64,000 bases of DNA from Saccharopolyspora thermophila. GTDB taxonomy: Bacteria; Actinomycetota; Actinomycetes; Mycobacteriales; Pseudonocardiaceae. The stretch covers positions 1-64,000 of the forward strand of contig NZ_BMMT01000007.1 in assembly GCF_014646075.1 (NCBI RefSeq). The letters are read 5' to 3'. Position numbers and translations under genes: made by a program. The notes under the pieces were generated by a model that did not search any database, was not told the origin of the DNA, and was given only the letters and a program-made list of their open reading frames with translations. Below are positions 58,043-64,000 of the stretch, piece by piece; position 1 is the stretch's first letter, and each line of letters starts with the position of its first letter.

Positions 58043-58810
58043 ATGGGTGCCGGACATGCGAGCGCGTTGCACCTGCCCGGCAATTCGGCGCTGCACCGGC
58101 TGCCGCCCGAGGTCAAGATCGTCGCCGCGTTCCTGACCGTGCTGTGCGTGGTCGCCACGCCGCGCGAGGCGTTCTGGGCGTTCGGCGGCCACGCAGCGCT
58201 GCTGCTGGCGCTGGTGGCCGCAGCCGGCATCCCGGTCCGCTGGCTGGCCAGCCGCCTGCTCATCGAGGTGCCGTTCGTGGTGCTCGCGTTCCTGCTGCCG
58301 TTCACCGCCGGCGGCCCGACGACCGACGTCGCGGGCCTGGCGCTGTCGGTGGAGGGCCTGCTGGCGGGCTGGAACATCCTGGCCAAGGGCACGCTCGGTC
58401 TGGCGACGTCGCTGGTGCTGGCGGCCACCACCGAGCCGGGCGAGCTCGTGGTCGGGTTGCAGCGCCTGCGGGCGCCCCGGCTGCTGATCACCATCATCAC
58501 CCTGATGCTGCGCTACGCGGAGGTGATCGTGGCCGAGGCCGCGAGGATGCGCGTGGCCCGCATCTCGCGCGGCCACGACCCGCGGTTCCTGTGGCAGGTC
58601 GGCGCCACCGCGCGGGGCATCGGCAGCCTGTTCATCCGCTCCTACGAACGCGGCGAGCGGGTGCACCTGGCGATGGTGTCGCGGGGCTGGAGCGGCACCA
58701 TGCCCGAACTGGGCAGCTCGCCCCGTTCGTCCTCGGCGCAGTGGTGGCTGGGCATGGTGCCGCCGTGCGTCGCCGTCGTCGTCCTGGGAGTGACCCTGTG
58801 GACCGTCTGA
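58043..58810 (+). CDS. cbiQ: ECF cobalt importer transmembrane subunit CbiQ
   Basis: The 255-residue membrane T-component opens with LHRLPPEVKIVAAFLTVLCVV, has four to five hydrophobic helices, and carries the cytoplasmic coupling motifs with Ala-Arg-Gly signatures in EAARMRVARISRGHDPR and the second RSYERGERVHLAMVSRGW. These contact the ATPase subunit. It starts 3 bp after the cbiN-like gene and overlaps cbiO by 13 bp. Confidence 0.92.
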   Translation: MGAGHASALHLPGNSALHRLPPEVKIVAAFLTVLCVVATPREAFWAFGGHAALLLALVAAAGIPVRWLASRLLIEVPFVVLAFLLPFTAGGPTTDVAGLALSVEGLLAGWNILAKGTLGLATSLVLAATTEPGELVVGLQRLRAPRLLITIITLMLRYAEVIVAEAARMRVARISRGHDPRFLWQVGATARGIGSLFIRSYERGERVHLAMVSRGWSGTMPELGSSPRSSSAQWWLGMVPPCVAVVVLGVTLWTV

Positions 58811-59577
58811 GCGAATCGTTGCCGGACCGCACCACCGCACCCGATACCGTCCCCGCCCTGGAGGTGCGCGGGCTGGTCTTCCGCTACCCCGACGGGCACC
58901 GCGCACTCGACGGGATCGACCTGAAGGTGGAGCGCGGCGAGCGGGTCGCGGTGCTTGGCCCCAACGGGGCGGGCAAGACCACGATGACGTTGCACCTCAA
59001 CGGGGTGCTGCGCGCCGAGGCGGGTGAGATCAGCGTCGGCGGGCTGCCGGTGCGGGAGGAGAACCTCAAAGAGATCCGCCGCCGCGTCGGGCTGGTCTTC
59101 CAGGACCCCGACGACCAGCTGTTCATGCCCACGGTGCGTGAGGACGTGGCGTTCGGGCCGGCCAACTTCGGGGTGCGCGGCGCCGAACTGGAGCAGCGGG
59201 TGCAGGCCGCGCTGGAGGCGGTGGGCATGGCCACGCACGCGCACCGCTCGCCGCTGCACCTGTCCGGCGGCCAGCGCAGGCGCGTCGCCCTGGCCACCGT
59301 GCTCGCCTGCCAACCGGAAATTCTGGTGCTCGACGAGCCGTCGTCGAACCTGGAGCCGGTGGCGCGGCGGGAACTCGCCGAGGTCCTACTGGGGCTCGGC
59401 GGCACGATGCTCATGGTCACCCACGACCTGCCGTATGCGCTGCAGCTGTGCCCACGCAGCGTGGTGATCGACAACGGCCGGGTGGTCGCCGACGGCCCGA
59501 CCGAACAACTCCTCGCCGATGCCGAGCTCCTCGCCGCGCATCGCCTCGAACTCCCCTTCGGCTTCCGGATTTCCTGA
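58798..59577 (+). CDS. cbiO: ECF cobalt importer ATPase subunit CbiO
   Basis: The 259-residue ABC ATPase has Walker A GPNGAGKTT near residue 57, Q-loop VFQDPDDQLF, signature LSGGQRRRVALA, Walker B ILVLDEPSS and the H-loop VTHDL. The Q-loop sequence is typical of CbiO/EcfA ATPases. It powers cobalt uptake with CbiM, the CbiN-like protein and CbiQ. GTG at 58798 has GGGAG 8 nt upstream inside the end of cbiQ, indicating coupling. Last gene of the operon, 34 bp before a convergent gene. Confidence 0.95.
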   Translation: MDRLSESLPDRTTAPDTVPALEVRGLVFRYPDGHRALDGIDLKVERGERVAVLGPNGAGKTTMTLHLNGVLRAEAGEISVGGLPVREENLKEIRRRVGLVFQDPDDQLFMPTVREDVAFGPANFGVRGAELEQRVQAALEAVGMATHAHRSPLHLSGGQRRRVALATVLACQPEILVLDEPSSNLEPVARRELAEVLLGLGGTMLMVTHDLPYALQLCPRSVVIDNGRVVADGPTEQLLADAELLAAHRLELPFGFRIS

Positions 59578-59611
59578 CCCCCGGGGGCCGGGTGGGCAGC
59601 CGGTGACGGCG

Positions 59612-60190
59612 TCAGCCCCGCCAGGCCGGGTCGCGGCCGGTCAGGCCGATCAGCCGGTCCAGCGGCTCGGCGTCCGCGGACACCTTGACCGGCGGGTCGA
59701 ACATCCCGGCGGGGGCGGGTTCGGCGGCGACCTCGGCGGCGAACTCCAGGGCGGTCGTCATCGACGCCGCGTCGCAGCTGTACGGCTGCCCGGTGGCGCG
59801 GGCCAGGTCCCAGCCGTGGACGACCAGTTCGTTCATCGCGACCCGGCCCGCGACCGCGCCGGGCAGCTCGAAGCCCCCGGCCTGCGTCATGCCCTCCCAC
59901 GCGGCCGGGTCACGCCACGCCTCGGCGAGCTCGGTCAGCTGCCGCGGGATCCGGGTTCGCCAGTCACCCGGCAGCCGGTCGGCGTCCCCGGAGGGCCCGC
60001 CGGCGGTCGCGGCGCGGTCCTTGCCCGCCGCCGCGGTGAAGGCCAGGGACAGCCCGTTGAGATGGTCGATCAAATCGCCCACCGAATACTCGCGGCACGG
60101 GGTGGGCGCGCTCAGCTGCGCGTCGGTGGTGTTGGACAGCAGGCCCGCCAGGCACTGGGCGGCGGGGCCGAGATCGGGCATCGCGGACAT
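59612..60190 (-). CDS. DinB-fold mycothiol-dependent maleylpyruvate isomerase-like protein (TIGR03086)
   Basis: The 192-residue four-helix-bundle protein of the TIGR03086 type has LSAPTPCREYSVGDLIDHLNG near the N-terminus (PTPC...VGDL.DH, first metal His) and MNELVVHGWDLARATGQPY in the middle (second metal His). Such proteins are metal-binding and linked to mycothiol in actinobacteria; most have no known reaction. ATG at 60190 has GAGAGGAG upstream. A second, distinct member is encoded at 62939-63502. Confidence 0.85.
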   Translation of the reverse strand: MSAMPDLGPAAQCLAGLLSNTTDAQLSAPTPCREYSVGDLIDHLNGLSLAFTAAAGKDRAATAGGPSGDADRLPGDWRTRIPRQLTELAEAWRDPAAWEGMTQAGGFELPGAVAGRVAMNELVVHGWDLARATGQPYSCDAASMTTALEFAAEVAAEPAPAGMFDPPVKVSADAEPLDRLIGLTGRDPAWRG

Positions 60191-60377
60191 CGGAACTCCT
60201 CTCGTACTACGTACGGGTTCCGACCGTGGCGCGGCGTCAAACTCCTCGCTGGTGATCCAGGCGCCGTGCGGCCTGACGTTCCCCCGGAACTCCTGCGTGC
60301 GAAGCGGGGTCTTGATGACGGACATGTCCTGCCGACGTGGCTCCCGGCCGTATGTGTCCCGCCCGGTCGCTCTGGCC

Positions 60378-61421
60378 TCAGCGCACGTGTGTGCCGTCGC
60401 GGACGGTCCCGACGTACTCCTCGACGAGGTCCTCCAGCGCCACCACGCCCACCGGATTGCCGGTGGTGTCGACGGCGGTGGCCAGGTGGCTGCCCGCGCG
60501 GCGCAGCGAGGTCACGGCCTCGTCGAGCCGGGCGTGCACCGCCACCTCCGGCAACCGCCGGATCCGGGCGGGCGCGATCGGCGTGGACGGGTCATGCCCG
60601 GCCTGGTCCAGCACGTCCTTGATGTGCAGGTAGCCCAGCAGCGCACCGTCGCAGCCCCGCACCGGGAAGCGGGAGAAGCCGGTCTCGGCGACCGCGCGCT
60701 CCACGTCACCCAGGGTGGGGCGCGCGGGCAGCGTGGTCAGGTCCGCCAGCGGGACCAGCACGTCGCCGACGGTGTGCTCCGCCGACGACAGCGTCTGTGC
60801 CAGCCTGCGGTGCGCGGAGTGCTCCAGCAGGCCCTCGCGGCGGGACTCCACCAGCAGTTCGGCCAGCTCGGCCGAGGTGTAGGCGGTCTCCAACTCGTCC
60901 TTGGGCTCCACCCGCAGCAGTCGCAGCACCGCGTTGGCCAGCATGTTGAACAGCGCGATCAGCGGCCGGGCCAGCTTGACGAACCCGACCAGCGGCGGCA
61001 CCAGCCACAGCGCCAACCGCTCCGGTTCGGCGATCGCCAGGTTCTTCGGCACCATCTCGCCGATCAGCACGTGCAGCACCACCACCAGTGCCAGCGCGAT
61101 GGTGAACGCCACCGCGTGCAGCACCGGCTCGGGGATGCCCAGCGCGGTGAAGGGCACCTCCAGCTGGTGCGCCACCGCGGGCTCGCCCAGGCGGCCCAGC
61201 CCCAGCGAGCACAGCGTGATGCCCAGCTGGGCGCTGGTGAGCATCAACGAGCCCTCCTGGCTGGCCCTGATCACCACCCGCGCCCGGGAGGTGCCCTGGG
61301 CCAGCAGCGCCTCCAGCCGGTCCCGGCGGGAGGACAGCAGCGAGAACTCCGCGCCCACGAAGAACGCGTTGAGCAGCAGCAGAACGGCACCGAGCAGGAT
61401 CGCGAGGCCGTCGCTCATCAC
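60378..61421 (-). CDS. CNNM/CorC-type membrane protein with CBS domains (second copy)
   Basis: The 347-residue protein has an N-terminal CNNM/DUF21 membrane domain with four hydrophobic segments (LLLLNAFFVGAEFSLLSSRRDRLEALL, then GEMVPKNLAIAEPERLAL), then a paired CBS domain (VPLADLTTLPARPTL, FSRFPVRG). Unlike its upstream neighbour it has little or no CorC_HlyC domain after the CBS pair. CNNM-family proteins export or sense Mg. Its ATG overlaps the stop of the preceding gene (ATGA), so the two are coupled and may form a heteromer. Confidence 0.87.
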   Translation of the reverse strand: MMSDGLAILLGAVLLLLNAFFVGAEFSLLSSRRDRLEALLAQGTSRARVVIRASQEGSLMLTSAQLGITLCSLGLGRLGEPAVAHQLEVPFTALGIPEPVLHAVAFTIALALVVVLHVLIGEMVPKNLAIAEPERLALWLVPPLVGFVKLARPLIALFNMLANAVLRLLRVEPKDELETAYTSAELAELLVESRREGLLEHSAHRRLAQTLSSAEHTVGDVLVPLADLTTLPARPTLGDVERAVAETGFSRFPVRGCDGALLGYLHIKDVLDQAGHDPSTPIAPARIRRLPEVAVHARLDEAVTSLRRAGSHLATAVDTTGNPVGVVALEDLVEEYVGTVRDGTHVR

Positions 61422-62758
61422 GCCACCTCCGGCTCCGCCACCGCATGCGCGGGCTGGTGGGTCAGCCGCAGTTCGGCGATGCGGTGCCGTTCCATCTGGG
61501 TGACCGTCAGCGACCAGTCGGCCAGCGCCAGCCGCTCGCCGACGTCCGGGATGCGGCCCAGCTCGGCGAGCACGAAGCCGGCGACGGTCTCGTAGTCCCC
61601 GTCGGGCATCTCGAACCCGGTGGCCTCGACCACCTCGTCCGGGCGCAGTAGCCCGGAGATGATCCAGGTGCCGTCGCCCAGTCGGCGCACCGCGGCGATC
61701 TCCCGGCGGTCGTGCTCGTCGCGGACGTCGCCGATGATCTCCTCGACCACGTCCTCCAGGGTCACGATGCCGGCCGTGCCGCCGTACTCGTCCACCACCA
61801 GCGCCAGCTGCAGGCCCGAGCCGCGCAGCTTGTCCAGCAGCGCGTCGGCGTCCAGGGTCCCCGGCACCGTCGGCGCCGGGCGGGCCAGCGAGCCGACCCG
61901 GGTGCTCTCGCGCTGCCCGGCGGGCACGCCGAACGCCTGCTTGACGTGCACGACGCCGTGCACGTCGTCCAGGTCACCGCTGTGCACCGGGAACCGGGAG
62001 AACCCGGTCCGCCGGGCGATCTCCAGCAGGTCCAGCACGTCGGCGTCGGCGGCCAGCGACTCGACCCGCACCCGCGGGGTCATCAGCTCGTCGGCGGTGC
62101 GGTCGCCGAACCGCAGCGAGCGGTCCATCAGCTGCGCGGTGGACTCGTCCAACGTCCCGTGCGCCGCGCTGGAGCGCACGATCGACCCCAGCTCGTCGGG
62201 AGAGCGCGCCGACCGCAGCTCCTCCTGGGGTTCGACGCCGAAGCGCCGCACCACCCAGTTCGCACTGTTGTTCAGCGCGTCGATCAACCAGCGAAAGACC
62301 CGCGAGAACCCGGCGTGGTAGCCGGAGACGGCGCGCGCGGTCGGCAGCGGCCGCGCGATCGCCAGGTTCTTCGGCACCATCTCGCCGAACACCATCGACA
62401 ACGTGGTCGCCAGCAGGATCGCCAGGGTCAACGACACCGCCCCGGCCGCCGCGTCCGGCAGGCCCAGCGCGGTGAGCACCGGCTGGATCAGATCGCCGAT
62501 CAGCGGCTCGGCGACGTAACCGGTCACCAGCGTGGTCAGCGTGATCGCGACCTGGGCGCCGGAGAGCTGGAACGACAGCGTCCGGTGAGCCCGGGAAACC
62601 GCGTTGGCGCGCCGGTCGCCCACCTGCCGCAGGTGGGCGTCGACCGTGCTGCGCTCCAGGGAGGTCAGGGAGAACTCCGCGGCGACCGCGAGACCGGTGC
62701 CCAGTGTGAGAACTCCGACGAAGAGCAGACCGAGAACCGCCAGCAGTACTTCCATCAC
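61418..62758 (-). CDS. CNNM/CorC-type membrane protein with CBS and CorC_HlyC domains
   Basis: The 446-residue protein has a CNNM/DUF21 membrane domain (about 1-190; GLAVAAEFSLTSLERSTVDA, GEMVPKNLAIARPLP), a CBS pair (about 205-330; LMTPRVRVESLA, GFSRFPVHSGDLDDVHGVVHVKQ-type strand) and a C-terminal CorC_HlyC domain with DEYGGTAGIVTLEDVVEEIIGD. Family members take part in Mg transport or homeostasis. First gene of a coupled pair. Its leader (62762-62900) contains a perfect hairpin. It is annotated as hemolysin in many genomes, which is misleading. Confidence 0.9.
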   Translation of the reverse strand: MMEVLLAVLGLLFVGVLTLGTGLAVAAEFSLTSLERSTVDAHLRQVGDRRANAVSRAHRTLSFQLSGAQVAITLTTLVTGYVAEPLIGDLIQPVLTALGLPDAAAGAVSLTLAILLATTLSMVFGEMVPKNLAIARPLPTARAVSGYHAGFSRVFRWLIDALNNSANWVVRRFGVEPQEELRSARSPDELGSIVRSSAAHGTLDESTAQLMDRSLRFGDRTADELMTPRVRVESLAADADVLDLLEIARRTGFSRFPVHSGDLDDVHGVVHVKQAFGVPAGQRESTRVGSLARPAPTVPGTLDADALLDKLRGSGLQLALVVDEYGGTAGIVTLEDVVEEIIGDVRDEHDRREIAAVRRLGDGTWIISGLLRPDEVVEATGFEMPDGDYETVAGFVLAELGRIPDVGERLALADWSLTVTQMERHRIAELRLTHQPAHAVAEPEVA

Positions 62759-62799
62759 CGGCCACCCCGCTGCGGGCGACCGGCCACCAGTCGCGGAAA

Positions 62800-62818
62800 G
62801 CCGGGACTATGTCCCGGC
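62800..62818 (-). promoter_or_regulatory. hairpin in the leader of the CNNM/CorC genes
   Basis: On the minus strand GCCGGGAC-ATA-GTCCCGGC forms a perfect 8-bp stem followed by TTT, about 42 nt upstream of the start codon at 62758. A smaller hairpin (GTGCC/GGCAC) lies further upstream near 62840. It may be an attenuator or part of a structured leader. Confidence 0.5.
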
Positions 62819-62938
62819 TCGGTACTGCCTTCAGGAGACTGTGCCGCAGGCACTGAAGTTGTCACTCCTCGAGTGAAAAACGGAGAAATACGGCGCCCAG
62901 TATATCCGCAACCCAGCGGTGCGCCAGGGACAACATCA

Positions 62939-63502
62939 TCACGACCGGCGGCCGAGCAGCGCCAACAACCTGGTCTGCTCGTCGGCGTCGTCGGGCACCG
63001 GCACCGGTGGCGCGAAGAGGCCCAGATCCTGCCAGGCGGGCACCTGCGGCGCGAACACCGTGTGCACGGCCGACACCAGCCGCGGTTCCAGGCGGTCGTC
63101 GGCCCCGATGCCGCGGGCCAGGTCCCAGGCGTGCACCGCCAGGTCCAGTGTCATCTGCCAGCCGTAGTCCACGGCCGGGATCACCCCGCCCGTGACGTGC
63201 ACCTCGCCCTCGGTCGCACCGGGCCGTTCCCACGCCTCGCGGGCCGCCGCCGCGGCACGCGACCAGGCGCCGACCGGGTCGTCGCCGAGCACGTCGCCAT
63301 CGAACCGGTCGCCCACCTCGTCCAGGGTGGCGCCGTCGAGCAGCCACGGCGCCCACAGCTGCTCGGACACCAGGTGGTTGAGCAGGTCCCGGACCGACCA
63401 CTGGCCGCACGGCGTCGGGGCGTCCCACTGGCCGGCGGAGATGCGCCGGACGCGGGCGTCAAACTCCGACGTGGCACTGCGGTGCGCGTCCAGTAGTCGC
63501 AT
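62939..63502 (-). CDS. DinB-fold mycothiol-linked protein (TIGR03086-type), second member
   Basis: The 187-residue protein of the same group as 59612-60190 has WDAPTPCGQWSVRDLLNHLV at the N-terminus and LDLAVHAWDLARGIGADDRL in the middle (metal His residues), and ends near LLALLGRRS. AGGAGG precedes two ATG codons; the second (63502) has the better spacing. The two members bracket the CNNM/CorC pair but do not share a transcript with it as far as can be seen. Reaction unknown. Confidence 0.85.
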   Translation of the reverse strand: MRLLDAHRSATSEFDARVRRISAGQWDAPTPCGQWSVRDLLNHLVSEQLWAPWLLDGATLDEVGDRFDGDVLGDDPVGAWSRAAAAAREAWERPGATEGEVHVTGGVIPAVDYGWQMTLDLAVHAWDLARGIGADDRLEPRLVSAVHTVFAPQVPAWQDLGLFAPPVPVPDDADEQTRLLALLGRRS

Positions 63503-63727
63503 CATTCCTCCTGGTGTCCATCTGGTGTGATTGCGGCCACCTGTCGCCGCACGGGGCTGCTGGTGCCGCTGGTCACAGTGTGACCGCTGTGGACGGTGGT
63601 CGCGGTCCGTCCGGCGGTTTTACGCCCCGGTGGTCCACACCACTGCGCCGCGACGTAACCTGCCGCAGGTTTGGTCTCGACCAGCGGCCACCGCCGCCCG
63701 GTCAACACACGACGAGAGGACGTGATC

Positions 63728-64000
63728 GTGAGCACACCCACGGTTGCGGACGCGCCGCAGAAGGGCTTCTTCGGGCACCCGCGCGGCTTGTTGACGCTGT
63801 TCTTCACCGAAATGTGGGAGCGCTTCTCCTACTACGGCATGCGCGCGATCCTGGGGTACTACCTGTACTTCGCGGTCGCCGAGGGCGGCTTGGGCATCCC
63901 CGAGTCGACCGCGCTGTCGGTGGTGGGCGTCTACGGTGCCTCGGTCTACATGACCGGCATCCTCGGCGGCTGGCTGGCCGACCGGGTCGTGGGCGCGCAG
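63728..64000 (+). CDS. POT-family proton/peptide symporter, N-terminal fragment
   Basis: The first 91 residues of a PTR2/POT transporter, cut by the window end. The family signature [17 protein letters not shown], with the ExxER motif (EMWER) in the first membrane helix, is followed by LGYYLYFAV and the start of helix 2 ([19 protein letters not shown]). These import di- and tripeptides with protons. GTG at 63728 is chosen (GAGAGG 9 nt upstream); GTG at 63722 is in frame. Confidence 0.92.
   Translation, partial: MSTPTVADAPQKGFFGHPRGLLTLFFTEMWERFSYYGMRAILGYYLYFAVAEGGLGIPESTALSVVGVYGASVYMTGILGGWLADRVVGAQ

Overview
The window is about 70% GC, densely coded, with frequent GTG starts and very few AT-rich gaps. 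It carries a geosmin synthase, mycothiol-linked DinB-fold proteins, a GarA-type FHA protein and a 2,3-dihydroxybenzoate siderophore-starter cassette under IdeR/DmdR-like iron boxes. This points to a filamentous actinomycete; gene content fits Pseudonocardiales (Saccharopolyspora-like), although the genus is an inference. I saw no rRNA, tRNA, insertion sequence, prophage or CRISPR array. It looks like chromosomal DNA, with metabolic accessory islands between 2 and 49 kb and a more conserved block from 49 to 64 kb.

Layout. 1-1.1 kb: end of S-adenosylhomocysteine hydrolase and metF (methyl cycle), closed by a strong terminator. 1.6-5.5 kb: lipid and ester enzymes (WS/DGAT acyltransferase, carboxylesterase, secreted PI-phospholipase C). 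5.6-15.6 kb: an amino-acid catabolic island. A minus-strand run (aldehyde dehydrogenase, FAD oxidase, amino-acid dehydrogenase, LysR regulator, fused 2-oxoacid dehydrogenase E1) diverges from an ornithine-cyclodeaminase-family enzyme and an amino-acid permease; I propose lysine to pipecolate to aminoadipate breakdown. 15.7-20.2 kb: a class A beta-lactamase-fold protein and three poorly characterised genes. 20.2-25 kb: geosmin synthase, a frameshifted amidohydrolase and a YezG/DUF600-like protein. 25-31 kb: Glu/Leu/Phe/Val dehydrogenase, cold-shock protein, FAD-linked 2-hydroxyacid oxidase and ADP-ribosylglycohydrolase. 31-34 kb: a carnitine-breakdown pair under an XRE-TetR fusion regulator. 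34-36.3 kb: an exporter and a VTT-domain membrane protein. 36.5-40.2 kb: FadR-type regulator, malonyl-CoA synthetase and a biotin-independent-looking carboxyltransferase.

40.4-45.1 kb is the iron-regulated dhbA-C-E-B-ArCP cassette. It makes and activates 2,3-dihydroxybenzoate and loads it on a free-standing carrier protein, but no NRPS is in the window. 45.2-48.8 kb: secreted GH20 hexosaminidase and propionyl-CoA synthetase. 49-56.3 kb: pgsA-like gene, gcvH, garA, DUF151 nuclease, MerR regulator and gcvP, the last preceded by a tandem glycine riboswitch. This resembles the mycobacterial Rv1826-Rv1832 neighbourhood, but the FtsR-type MerR gene expected after garA is absent. 56.5-59.6 kb: HesB-like protein and a complete cobalt ECF importer (cbiM-N-Q-O). 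59.6-64 kb: two mycothiol/DinB-like proteins flanking two coupled CNNM/CorC-type membrane proteins, then the start of a POT peptide transporter.

The points most worth checking are the proposed lysine/pipecolate island, the split isochorismatase/ArCP cassette without an NRPS, the matB-carboxyltransferase pair, the uncharacterised 540-residue protein whose stop codon interlocks with that of geoA, the XRE-TetR/carnitine locus, and a promoter-plus-terminator unit upstream of the cold-shock gene that could encode a roughly 60-nt RNA.
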